This document shows positions 45,659 to 54,868 of a stretch of 64,000 bases of DNA, one piece after another. The stretch is from Shewanella mangrovisoli. Lineage in GTDB: Bacteria > Pseudomonadota > Gammaproteobacteria > Enterobacterales > Shewanellaceae. The DNA is taken from assembly GCF_019457635.1 (NCBI RefSeq), contig NZ_CP080412.1, positions 3,782,001 through 3,846,000 of the forward strand. Direction: 5' to 3'. The notes under the pieces are model-generated. The model did no database searches and was not told the origin of the DNA. It saw only the letters and a program-made list of their open reading frames with translations. Positions within the stretch are counted from its first letter, which is position 1; each line of letters begins with the position of its first letter. A program made the position numbers and the translations under genes.

Positions 45659-46918
45659 ATGCAATTTGAAGATTTTCAGCTTGACCCTAGCTTATTAGAG
45701 TCACTTAAAGCCATGGGGCACCTGTCGCCCACCACCATCCAGCAAGAAACCCTGCCTCATGCCCTCGAGCAGCGGGATATTTTGGCGCGCGCCCCGACGG
45801 GTACAGGTAAAACTGCCAGTTTCTTATTGCCAGCACTGCAACACTTAATCGACTTTCCCCGTCGCTATTCTGGCCATGCGCGAATTTTGATCCTGACGCC
45901 AACCCGTGAGTTAGCCAGTCAAATTCACCGTTATGCCTGTCACTTAGCCACAGGCCAAGGGCTGAATATCGCCATTATCACCGGCGGTGTGCCCTATGGT
46001 CCGCAGGAAGAAGCCCTAAAAGACAATATCGATATTCTGGTCGCGACCCCTGGCCGTCTGATGGAATATTTAGATAAAGGCAAATTCAGCGCGGAATCGG
46101 TCGACATATTGATCATCGACGAAGCCGACCGCATGCTCGATATGGGTTTCTCCGCCGTGGTGAAAGCCATTGCCCTCGAAGCCCAAGGTCGTAAGCAAAA
46201 CATGCTATTTTCGGCCACCCTCGAAGGCAGCGGCGTTATCCGTTTTGCCCGCGAAGTACTTAACGATCCTATCGAAATAGATGTCGACGCACCGCGTAAA
46301 GAGAAGGCCAAGATCCACCAATGGATCCACCTTGCCGACGATAAAGAACATAAGATTGCTCTGCTGTGCTATCTGCTCAAGCAAGAAGATGTTAAACGCG
46401 CCATCGTATTCGTGAAGACTCGCGATGTGGTTTCTAGCCTCGAAGGCCAACTGCTTAAAGCCGGTATTCCCTGTGCCTTTATGCGTGGCGACATGGAACA
46501 GAAGAAACGCTTCCAAGCCTTAAGCCGCTTTACCAAAGGCGAAGTGAATGTGTTACTCGCGACCGATGTGGCCGCCCGTGGTATCGATATCGACGATATC
46601 AGCCATGTGATTAACTTCGACATGCCACGTTCTGCCGATAGTTACATCCACCGTATTGGTCGTACTGGCCGCGCGGGGGCAAAAGGAACGGCAATTTCAT
46701 TGGCCGAAGCCCACGATATGCGGATTGTCGGTAAGATTGAGCGTTATATCGAGCAGCCGCTTAAACGCCGCATCATCGAGGAACTGCGTCCTAAACATAA
46801 AGAGGCGCGCGTGCCGACCAAGAAAAAGGCCAAAGTAAAAGCCAAGGAAGCCGCGAAGCGAACCAGCAAAAAAGAAGCAGCTAAAAAGGCCAGTAAAATT
46901 GCACGTAAGAAGCAATAA
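45659..46918 (+). CDS. srmB: DEAD-box ATP-dependent RNA helicase SrmB
   Basis: 419 aa. Assists early assembly of the 50S ribosomal subunit. Motifs in order: Q motif (TTIQQETLPHAL), I APTGTGKTA, Ia LTPTRELA, II IIDEADRMLDMGF, III FSATLEGSGV, V TDVAARGIDI, VI HRIGRTGRAG. The stretches FSATLE and IHQWIHLADDKEHK match SrmB rather than RhlE or DeaD. Lys/Ala-rich basic tail (KKKAKVKAKEAAKRTSKKEA) for RNA binding. Terminator follows. Confidence 0.93.
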   Translation: MQFEDFQLDPSLLESLKAMGHLSPTTIQQETLPHALEQRDILARAPTGTGKTASFLLPALQHLIDFPRRYSGHARILILTPTRELASQIHRYACHLATGQGLNIAIITGGVPYGPQEEALKDNIDILVATPGRLMEYLDKGKFSAESVDILIIDEADRMLDMGFSAVVKAIALEAQGRKQNMLFSATLEGSGVIRFAREVLNDPIEIDVDAPRKEKAKIHQWIHLADDKEHKIALLCYLLKQEDVKRAIVFVKTRDVVSSLEGQLLKAGIPCAFMRGDMEQKKRFQALSRFTKGEVNVLLATDVAARGIDIDDISHVINFDMPRSADSYIHRIGRTGRAGAKGTAISLAEAHDMRIVGKIERYIEQPLKRRIIEELRPKHKEARVPTKKKAKVKAKEAAKRTSKKEAAKKASKIARKKQ

Positions 46919-46930
46919 CACAGCTACGAG

Positions 46931-46957
46931 AAAAGCCGCATAATGCGGCTTTTTTTA
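46931..46957 (+). terminator. Terminator after srmB
   Basis: Stem AAAAGCCGCA / TGCGGCTTTT with an almost absent loop and seven Ts. Confidence 0.92.
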
Positions 46958-47185
46958 TGGGCGGATGGCACAACGCTCTTGTGACTACGATGGAACTCAC
47001 AACCGCCAAACCTCTCTAATCACAACAAATTAAGGTGGAAACTCGGGACGTCACCAAGCTCGATAAGCCCTACGCCATTCGATATCACCTTTAGACACAT
47101 TTTATTTACAAAAATAAATTTATTGCGCTGCCTGACTCTGATATTTTAGGCGCATTAAGCGATTTAGCACGGATGTAACAATCAT

Positions 47186-48403
47186 ATGATGAAAACTTTA
47201 CTCAGGAGATTATCTCCTCTGTTTATACTGCTGTTATTTGTTGTTGGCGCGATAGCACTGATGTCAACCAAGGAAGCCCCCGAACAAAAGCCCGAAGAAA
47301 TGCCCGTGCCTATCGTGGATGTGACTCAGGTTGAGCAGCAAACAGTATCGCTTAATCTTCCTTCCTACGGCGTGGTTACCCCTAAATATAAGACGCAACT
47401 GGTCACCGAAGTCCAAGGGCGGATGCTGAGCATTTCCCCGCAATTTGTGGCCGGTGGCATAGTGAAGAAAGGCGACCAATTAGCCCAAATCGAACCTTCG
47501 GATTACGAAGCCGATTTAATGCAAGCCGAAGCCACCTTGGCTCAGGCAACCGCGGCACTGAATGAAGAAATCGCCCGTGGCGAAGTCGCTAAAATCGAAT
47601 TTAAAGGCTACGACAAAGGCTTACCGCCAGAGCTGGGGTTACGTATTCCACAGCTGAAAAAAGAACAAGCCAACGTGAAATATGCGCAAGCCGCCCTCGC
47701 GCGCGCGCAGCGTAATTTAGAGCGCACAGTCATTCGCGCCCCCTTCGATGGCATTATCAAAGCAAGAAATGTCGATTTAGGTCAGTACGTTACATTAGGC
47801 ACTAACCTAGGCGAGCTATACGACACTAGCATTGCCGAAATTCGTCTGCCTATCTCTAACGATGATTTAGCCTATCTAGAATCCGTCGATCACCCCGATA
47901 CCCAAGTCACCTTAAGCGCCTCTTTGGCGGGTAAGGAAAACACTTGGATGGGTAATATTATTCGTAGCGAAGGCGTGATTGATGCCGATAACCGCATGGT
48001 TTACCTCGTGGCAGAGATTAAAGACCCTTACCTGCGTGAGCACAAAACCCAAGGCAGTTTACCGCTGAAATACGGCAGCTTTGTCAACGCCGTAATTAAG
48101 GGGCGCACCGTCGATGGCATAGTCAAATTGCCTCGCCACGTGGTGCGTAATGAGCATGTTGCCTTGGTTAACGAGCAAAATATTGTCGAGATGCGCCATG
48201 TGAATGTGGTGCGTAGCGATCTTGAAAATGTGTTTATCAAGGACAGTTTAAAAACCGGTGAGCGCGTTGCCATCACTCACTTTAGCAATATGGCGAATGG
48301 CCAGTTGGTCAAAATCATAGGTGAAGATGCCAAGCCAGTGCAGACCCCCACACCTAAGGAAGATGCTCCTGAGTCGAGTCTTGCGGCCGCTGGAGTGAAC
48401 TAA
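47186..48403 (+). CDS. RND efflux periplasmic adaptor subunit
   Basis: 405 aa membrane-fusion protein. N-terminal membrane anchor (about 10-27), lipoyl/barrel-sandwich halves (YGVVTPKYKTQLVTEVQGRM, ARAQRNLERTVIRAPFDGIIKARNVDLGQYV), coiled-coil hairpin of about 70 residues between them, then beta-barrel and membrane-proximal domains. Links the inner-membrane pump to an outer-membrane channel. Two ATGs in tandem at 47186 and 47189. Its stop overlaps the pump start by one base. No outer-membrane channel or regulator is adjacent. Confidence 0.92.
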   Translation: MMKTLLRRLSPLFILLLFVVGAIALMSTKEAPEQKPEEMPVPIVDVTQVEQQTVSLNLPSYGVVTPKYKTQLVTEVQGRMLSISPQFVAGGIVKKGDQLAQIEPSDYEADLMQAEATLAQATAALNEEIARGEVAKIEFKGYDKGLPPELGLRIPQLKKEQANVKYAQAALARAQRNLERTVIRAPFDGIIKARNVDLGQYVTLGTNLGELYDTSIAEIRLPISNDDLAYLESVDHPDTQVTLSASLAGKENTWMGNIIRSEGVIDADNRMVYLVAEIKDPYLREHKTQGSLPLKYGSFVNAVIKGRTVDGIVKLPRHVVRNEHVALVNEQNIVEMRHVNVVRSDLENVFIKDSLKTGERVAITHFSNMANGQLVKIIGEDAKPVQTPTPKEDAPESSLAAAGVN

Positions 48404-51400
48404 TGGATACACAAAAAGGGATCTTAGCCTGGTTTGCCCGCAATAGCGTGGCGGCCAATCTGTTAATGTGGGCGCTGCTGATTGGCGGTCTATTTAGCAC
48501 AGTGTTAATTAATAAAGAGGTATTCCCCTCTTTTAACCTCAACTTATTGAGCATTACCGTCGCTTATCCCGGCGCAGCGCCGCAGGAAATCGAAGAAGGC
48601 ATCAACATTAAGATTGAGGAAGCCATCCAAGATATCAACGGTATTAAAAAAGTCACTTCGGTTGCCAGTGAAGGCGTCGGCGCCATTACGGTCGAAGTCG
48701 AAGATGACTACGATGTGCAAACCGTACTCGACGAAGCCAAGTTGCGATTGGACGCGATTTCCACCTTTCCGGTGAACATCGAAAAACCGCAAATCTTTAA
48801 GATCGAACCCGAAAACAACGTGATTTGGGTGTCGGTCTACGGTGATATGTCGCTGCACGATATGAAGGAGCTGGCCAAATCGGTACGTGATGATTTGACC
48901 CAACTCCCTTCTGTGACCCGTGCGAAAGTCACAGGGGTACGCGACTATGAAATCGGTATCGAAGTCTCGGAAGATAAGCTGCGGGAATACGGCTTAACCT
49001 TCTCGCAAGTCGCCTTGGCGGTGCAAAACTCCTCTATCGACTTGCCGGGCGGTTCGATCCGCGCCGAAGATGGCGACATTCTGCTGCGCACTAAAGGCCA
49101 AGCCTATACTGGCGATGATTTTGCCAATATCGTCGTCACCACGCGCACCGATGGTAGCCGAGTGATGTTGCCCCAAGTGGCAACCATTAAGGACGATTTT
49201 GAAGAACGTTTAGAGTACACCCGCTTCAACGGCAAACCAGCGGCCATTATCGAAGTGACCAGCGTTAACGATCAAAACGCCCTCGACATTGCTCAGCAGG
49301 TCAAAGACTACGTCGAGAAACGCCGCGCCACCCTGCCAGCCAATGCACAATTAGACACTTGGGGAGACTTAACCCACTACCTCAAGGGCCGCTTAAACAT
49401 GATGATGTCGAACATGTTTTACGGCGCCCTATTAGTGTTTGTGATCTTAGCCCTGTTCCTCGACCTCAAACTCGCCTTCTGGGTGATGATGGGGTTACCC
49501 GTGTGTTTCCTCGGCACTATGCTGATCATGCCGCTGGAACCTTTCTCCATGACCATTAACATGCTGACATTGTTCGCCTTTATTCTCGTCTTGGGGATAG
49601 TGGTCGACGATGCAATTGTGATAGGTGAAAGTGCCTACAGCGAGGTCGAACGGCACGGACACTCGATTGATAACGTCATCCGTGGTGCGCAAAAGGTGGC
49701 CATGCCCGCCACCTTCGGAGTGTTAACGACTATCGCCGCCTTTATCCCTATGTTGATGGTTTCTGGCCCCATGGGGATTATTTGGAAATCCATTGGCATG
49801 GTGGTCATCATGTGTCTGGCATTTTCACTGGTGGAATCTAAATTTATCCTGCCAGCGCACTTAGCTCATATGAAGTTTAGAAAGCCTGGGGAACCCACGG
49901 GTTTCTTTGGTCGCTTCAAGGACAGATTTAACAATCGCGTTCAGCACTTTATTCACCACAGCTACCGCAACTTCCTCGAGCGTTGTATCCAACATCGCTA
50001 CAACGTAGTCGCGGCCTTTATCGGTGTGTTGATTTTATCCATAGCCTTAGTCGCCAGCGGCAAAGTACGCTGGGTGTTCTTCCCCGATATTCCATCGGAC
50101 TTTATCCAAGTACAGCTAGAGATGGATGAAGGCAGCTCAGAGCAAAACACCCTCAAGGTGGTACAGGATATTGAAGAAGCCCTGTACAAGATGAACGCCA
50201 AAATGGAGAAGGACAACGGCAGCGAAGTGGTGAAGCACAGCTTTATCAACATGAGCTCGCGCACCTCCGCCTTTATCTTTGCCGAACTCACCAAGGGCGA
50301 AGACCGGGATGTGGATGGCGAGACGATTGCCGCCGCATGGCGCGAACAATTGCCCGAGTTACTGTCGGTGAAGAAACTCGATTTCAACGCCAGCGGTAAC
50401 GGCGGAGGCGGTGGTGACATCTCCTTTAGATTGACCTCGAGTGATCTCGAAGAATTATCCGCAGCCGCCCGTGAGCTTAAGCAAAAGCTCGCCACCTACG
50501 AAGGTGTGTACGACATTGCCGATAACTTCTCCTCGGGTAGCCATGAGATCCGTTTAAAGATCCGCCCCGAGGCCGAAGCGCTGGGTTTAACCTTGTCAGA
50601 TTTAGCACGCCAAGTCCGTTATGGTTTCTATGGTTATGAAGCACAACGTATTTTGCGTAATAAAGAAGAAATCAAAGTCATGGTGCGCTACCCCTTAGAG
50701 CAGCGACGTACCGTTGGCTACCTCGAGAATATGTTAATCCGCACGCCGCAGGGCAAGTCGGTGCCTTTCTCAACCGTTGCTGAGGTCGAAAAAGGCGAAT
50801 CCTACGCCTCAATCACCCGTGTCGATGGCAAGCGGGCAATTACCATTATTGCCAATGCCAACAAACACAAGGTTGAGCCTTCCAAGGTTGTGAATGAGAT
50901 CCAACAGGATTTCCTGCCGCAGTTACAGGCCAAGTATCCGAAAATCCAAACCACCCTCGATGGCGGCAGTTTGGATGAGCAGAATGCTATGGTCGGTCTA
51001 ATGCAGGGCTTCTTCTTTGCGCTGTTTACCATTTATGCCTTAATGGCGGTACCGCTCAAGTCTTACAGCCAGCCGCTGATCATTATGTCAGTCATCCCCT
51101 TCGGGATTATCGGCGCCCTGTTTGGGCATTTGATCCAAGGCCTTGCCATGAGCGTCTTGAGTCTGTGTGGTATCGTCGCGCTCGCTGGGGTGGTGGTAAA
51201 CGACTCCTTGATTCTGGTGGACTTTGTTAACCGGGCGCGGGAGCAAGGGCAATCGGTCAGACAAGCGGCGGTAGATTCTGGCTGCTATCGTTTCAGGGCA
51301 ATTATCTTGACCTCATTGACCACCTTCGTCGGTCTTGTGCCTATTATTCTTGAACGCAGCTTACAGGCGCAGATTGTGATCCCTATGGCGACCTCCCTCG

Positions 51401-51606
51401 CCTTCGGTATCCTGTTCTCGACTGTGGTAACCCTAATTTTGGTGCCTTTGCTGTACATCATTCTCGATGATGTTAAACGTACCTCTAGCCGTTTTTACCA
51501 CTGGTGGTGGCGCCCAAAAACATCGCAGGAGAGGCATTTACCTGCCAATGAGAGTCACAAGGTATCCTTAGATGCCTTTAATGCACCTGACTATAAACAG
51601 GATTAA
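48403..51606 (+). CDS. RND efflux pump (HAE-like inner-membrane transporter)
   Basis: 1067 aa. Twelve membrane segments in the RND pattern with two large periplasmic loops. Typical stretches: SITVAYPGAAPQEIEEGI, SNMFYGALLVFVILALFLDLKLA, the proton-relay acidic residues in LVLGIVVDDAIVIGES, and a second-half VSVLSLCGIVALAGVVVNDSLILVDF. Belongs to the tripartite drug/toxicant exporters; substrate unknown. Translationally coupled to the adaptor (TAATG overlap) with GGAG upstream of the ATG. Confidence 0.94.
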   Translation: MDTQKGILAWFARNSVAANLLMWALLIGGLFSTVLINKEVFPSFNLNLLSITVAYPGAAPQEIEEGINIKIEEAIQDINGIKKVTSVASEGVGAITVEVEDDYDVQTVLDEAKLRLDAISTFPVNIEKPQIFKIEPENNVIWVSVYGDMSLHDMKELAKSVRDDLTQLPSVTRAKVTGVRDYEIGIEVSEDKLREYGLTFSQVALAVQNSSIDLPGGSIRAEDGDILLRTKGQAYTGDDFANIVVTTRTDGSRVMLPQVATIKDDFEERLEYTRFNGKPAAIIEVTSVNDQNALDIAQQVKDYVEKRRATLPANAQLDTWGDLTHYLKGRLNMMMSNMFYGALLVFVILALFLDLKLAFWVMMGLPVCFLGTMLIMPLEPFSMTINMLTLFAFILVLGIVVDDAIVIGESAYSEVERHGHSIDNVIRGAQKVAMPATFGVLTTIAAFIPMLMVSGPMGIIWKSIGMVVIMCLAFSLVESKFILPAHLAHMKFRKPGEPTGFFGRFKDRFNNRVQHFIHHSYRNFLERCIQHRYNVVAAFIGVLILSIALVASGKVRWVFFPDIPSDFIQVQLEMDEGSSEQNTLKVVQDIEEALYKMNAKMEKDNGSEVVKHSFINMSSRTSAFIFAELTKGEDRDVDGETIAAAWREQLPELLSVKKLDFNASGNGGGGGDISFRLTSSDLEELSAAARELKQKLATYEGVYDIADNFSSGSHEIRLKIRPEAEALGLTLSDLARQVRYGFYGYEAQRILRNKEEIKVMVRYPLEQRRTVGYLENMLIRTPQGKSVPFSTVAEVEKGESYASITRVDGKRAITIIANANKHKVEPSKVVNEIQQDFLPQLQAKYPKIQTTLDGGSLDEQNAMVGLMQGFFFALFTIYALMAVPLKSYSQPLIIMSVIPFGIIGALFGHLIQGLAMSVLSLCGIVALAGVVVNDSLILVDFVNRAREQGQSVRQAAVDSGCYRFRAIILTSLTTFVGLVPIILERSLQAQIVIPMATSLAFGILFSTVVTLILVPLLYIILDDVKRTSSRFYHWWWRPKTSQERHLPANESHKVSLDAFNAPDYKQD

Positions 51607-51635
51607 TGGTCGTACAGTCATCATCCTAACCCCAT

Positions 51636-51664
51636 AAAAAAGAGAGCCTAGGCTCTCTTTTTAT
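51636..51664 (+). terminator. Terminator after the RND operon
   Basis: Perfect 18-bp palindrome AGAGAGCCTAGGCTCTCT with A- and T-runs on either side, 30 nt past the pump stop. Bidirectional in form. Confidence 0.92.
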
Positions 51665-51780
51665 CTCTAGCCTGTCCTGACGAGTTAAAGCGCGTTGTGC
51701 GATCTAGGTGGCAGTTATCAAGGATCGCATTCGTTACACTCAACCTAAGTGACCGCCAAGATGCCAATAAAGTCGATAGT

Positions 51781-52500
51781 ATGAAAACAGATCGGATGCC
51801 AAACTCACATTCTGCCTCAATCCACCCTGCACCACTCAAAGCCACTGAAACCTTAGCCAATGGCAACACAACGGCGGAAGTGTGCACCAATGAAACCTGC
51901 GCCAACGAAACCTTAGTCTATGATATTCGCAGGAGTCGTTACCTGAATATCACCGGCCGTTGCACCCTACGCTGCGCCTTCTGCCCGAAACATAATGGCA
52001 GTAAACAAATTCACGAGTATCAATTGGCATTGACCCACCAGCCTAAGCCAGAGGAAATCATCCCGCTGTTAGGCAAGGTGGAAGACTTTGAGGAATATGT
52101 GTTCTGCGGTTACGGCGAACCGACGATGAATCTGCCGACCCTGCTGGCCGTTGCCAAGGAAATCAAACGCCTTGGCGGCCGTGTGCGGGTCAATACCGAT
52201 GGGTTAGGCAACCTAGTTCACAGGCGCAACATTCTGCCCGAGTTAGCGGAGTGCGTGGATGGATTATCCATTTCCCTCAACGCCGACAATGAGGCCGCCT
52301 ATAACCAACATTGCCGCCCAAAACTGGCGGGATCCTACGCCGCAGTGAATGCCTTTATCGCCCTCGCCCCCCACTATATTGAGCGCGTTCAAGTCTCGGC
52401 GATTGAGGGACTAGAAGGGGTCGACATCGATCTTTGCCGCGAACAAATACTCGCCTCGGGCTGCGAGTTTAAGCACAGAGTGCTGGGCGCGCTCGGTTAA
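51781..52500 (+). CDS. Radical SAM protein, TatD-associated type
   Basis: 239 aa from the ATG at 51781; the open frame extends back to a GTG at 51697, but the conserved part starts only at VYDIRRSRYLNITGRC. The 4Fe-4S ligands are the three cysteines of RCTLRCAFCPKH. Followed by EYVFCGYGEPTMNLP, the radical-SAM GGE-like motif, and RVNTDGLGNLVH and VDGLSISLNA. This order matches the radical SAM proteins often linked to TatD DNases; no tatD gene is adjacent here. Reaction unknown. The 40-residue lead is Asn/Thr-rich with two Cys (VCTNETCANETL). Confidence 0.85.
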   Translation: MKTDRMPNSHSASIHPAPLKATETLANGNTTAEVCTNETCANETLVYDIRRSRYLNITGRCTLRCAFCPKHNGSKQIHEYQLALTHQPKPEEIIPLLGKVEDFEEYVFCGYGEPTMNLPTLLAVAKEIKRLGGRVRVNTDGLGNLVHRRNILPELAECVDGLSISLNADNEAAYNQHCRPKLAGSYAAVNAFIALAPHYIERVQVSAIEGLEGVDIDLCREQILASGCEFKHRVLGALG

Positions 52501-52633
52501 TAGAACCGCAGAATAGCCGTTGGGTTGATGCATTGCTCGGGATAACAGAGTCGCCGAGCAACTTGCCACTGTCGTAACATTTCATTCGTGTTAACATAGC
52601 CTAATTAACAGTTAATCAACCCCAAATCGGCCC

Positions 52634-54868
52634 ATGCTGAAAAAGAACCCTAGCCTACATCCACTCGCGCCATTACTTTCATTGACCCAAGGGCTGCATT
52701 GGTCTCACCAACGCCTGTTGGCTGTCGCGAGCCAGTTATCGATGCTGGTGATAGGTATGATTATTTTAACCAACTTAATCATTACCTTAGGTGAACGCCG
52801 GTTACAGGAAGAATGGGCAACCCAAAGATACAGCGAATTACAAACCATAGGCACGCTGATCACGGATAAGGTCGCCTTCCAGCAGTTTCGCACTCAGCTA
52901 TTTGCCAAAGACGAATTACTCAAGCAGTACCTCAAAAATCCAACGGCCTCGTCTCAGCAGAAATTGCAGGAAAGTTGGCAGGAGCTAGTGCAACATATTC
53001 CCGAACTCCTCGGAATTGCCCTGTTCGATCCCCAAGGTAATTATAAGTTTGCGACACCTTCAAACTTTAGTCAGGACGCGCTGCCCGCCGCTCTGTTAGG
53101 TTCGAGCCGCAACTTAGGTGGCAAAGAAGTCTTTACCTCGCCCTTAGAGTTTGTGCCCCTCAATGGCATGCTCGAACCCTATATGTATCAAATGACTTGG
53201 CTTGAGAAACCCGATCAAAGCTCGCTAGGTTACTTGATTACCTACAACTCGATTGTGCAGATGCTAGAGGCGATAAAGCCTGCATTTTCAAGCAATAAAT
53301 CGCCGATGCTAGTGCTTGATACCCAAGGCTTGCTCTATGCGGGTGTGAGTGAACTGGCGCCCTTAACCCATATTCCCGATACCTTAGGTGCCAGTTTGCG
53401 CCAGAGTTATCCGGCGCTATGGCGGGAAATGTCGATGAGCAACTTTGGCCAATTCCATGGTGAAGATGCCACCTTCGTGTACCTCAAAGTCGAGTTAACC
53501 AATCAGCCCGAACTGCGCCGCGAGTACTTTTTACTCTCTTATATTCGTAATGCCGATATCGCCTCCAAGTTTTCCCAATGGCAAAACATCGTTATCGTCG
53601 CCGCGTTAATCCTAACCTTACTCGCCGCCTGGGTGATCTTACTCAGCCACATGTATCGCCTACAGTACCGCTCGCGCCAATACAGTATCGATGTGGCCAA
53701 TGCATTATTTAACAATGATATCGGCTTTATTCTCGCCAATGAGCAGGCACGGATCATCAGTGCCAACCCCAAGGCGGCCGAGGCGACTCAAGTCCCGCAG
53801 GATGAACTCACAGACCGCAGCCTGCAACGTGCGCTGAATCTCGACGACCTGACCCACGCACAAATGCTCGACCAAGTGCATAGACAGGGTGAATGGCAAG
53901 GCAAGCTGTCGCTAGACAATGATAAGGGCTCAAGACTTAGCGTGTGTGTACGCCAAGCGCCGAGATTAGGGCGCGGCTTACCGCATCTGTTAGTCTCCCT
54001 TGAAGATATTAGCGCCATGATCGATTGCCAAAATCAAGCCTTCTTAAGTGACTTACTCTGCGATACGACTGTGGCCACAGCGCTGACGGATGCCAATGGT
54101 AAGCTGATAAAAATCAATCCAGTATTCGATCAGCTGATGCAGCTTAATGGCGATTTGAACCATGATTTAGCCTCACTGCTCGCCAACGATCTGGGTAACC
54201 AGTGGCAGCGGATCACCGCTCAGATCAGCATGCAAGGTCAATGGCAAGGGCAGATCCTCTGCTCACCCAATCTGCGCCATTCAAATTGTTTACAGGCCAC
54301 CTTAAAGGGTCATGTGGCCGCCGACGGTGAGATTGATTACATCATCTGTACCTTAGAGCAAGCCGCCGATAGCCTAAGGGGCGCAGAGCCGCGCAGCTTT
54401 GTGCCGCACCGCAGCACCATCTTGCAGCATCTCGCCGATCTAGAACGCTATTTTGCATCGCTTTCCCCCCAAAGCCGCAACCACTCAAGCCTGCTAGTGA
54501 TGGATATCAACCCCGAGGGTTTACTCAGCCATATGAGTGATATCGACCAACTCGAGACGCGTCAGCAGGAAGTGGAAGTGCAGCTCTTGCTCGAGATCCC
54601 TACCCATTACCAAATCCTTCACTGGCAACTCGGTAAACTGTTGTTGTTACTGCCAGATACCGATGCCACTGCGGCGCATCACTTCGCCCTCAATACCATA
54701 GAAAAGCTCAACAGCAATGGCTTAGGTGAAGGGATTAGCATTGGGATTGCCAGCTATCAGGAAGGACAAAGCCTAGAGCAATACCTCAGCAATGCCGAGG
54801 TGGCGCTCAAACGGGCGAAGCAGAATAACGATCAGAATATCGGCCAAGCCTTTACTCGTCAGCCTTAG
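52634..54868 (+). CDS. Membrane sensor with PAS domains and a degenerate GGDEF domain
   Basis: 744 aa. Two membrane segments (about 32-52 and 318-340) bound a ~265-residue periplasmic sensor with a Cache-like look (LLGIALFDPQGNYKFATPS). Two PAS-like domains follow (about 355-470 and 475-585; DIGFILANEQARIISANPKAAEAT and TALTDANGKLIKINPVFDQLM). The C-terminal ~130 residues keep the GGDEF-domain frame (SLLVMDINPEGLL, ISIGIASYQEGQSLEQYLSNAEVALKRAKQN), but the signature is replaced by QLGKLLLL, so no cyclase activity is expected. Its end overlaps the next, convergent gene by 17 nt. Confidence 0.85.
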   Translation: MLKKNPSLHPLAPLLSLTQGLHWSHQRLLAVASQLSMLVIGMIILTNLIITLGERRLQEEWATQRYSELQTIGTLITDKVAFQQFRTQLFAKDELLKQYLKNPTASSQQKLQESWQELVQHIPELLGIALFDPQGNYKFATPSNFSQDALPAALLGSSRNLGGKEVFTSPLEFVPLNGMLEPYMYQMTWLEKPDQSSLGYLITYNSIVQMLEAIKPAFSSNKSPMLVLDTQGLLYAGVSELAPLTHIPDTLGASLRQSYPALWREMSMSNFGQFHGEDATFVYLKVELTNQPELRREYFLLSYIRNADIASKFSQWQNIVIVAALILTLLAAWVILLSHMYRLQYRSRQYSIDVANALFNNDIGFILANEQARIISANPKAAEATQVPQDELTDRSLQRALNLDDLTHAQMLDQVHRQGEWQGKLSLDNDKGSRLSVCVRQAPRLGRGLPHLLVSLEDISAMIDCQNQAFLSDLLCDTTVATALTDANGKLIKINPVFDQLMQLNGDLNHDLASLLANDLGNQWQRITAQISMQGQWQGQILCSPNLRHSNCLQATLKGHVAADGEIDYIICTLEQAADSLRGAEPRSFVPHRSTILQHLADLERYFASLSPQSRNHSSLLVMDINPEGLLSHMSDIDQLETRQQEVEVQLLLEIPTHYQILHWQLGKLLLLLPDTDATAAHHFALNTIEKLNSNGLGEGISIGIASYQEGQSLEQYLSNAEVALKRAKQNNDQNIGQAFTRQP

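Noticed and set aside
49998..50495. 165-aa minus-strand frame inside the RND pump
   Set aside because: Shadow frame; no ribosome site and no protein-like hydrophobic pattern.
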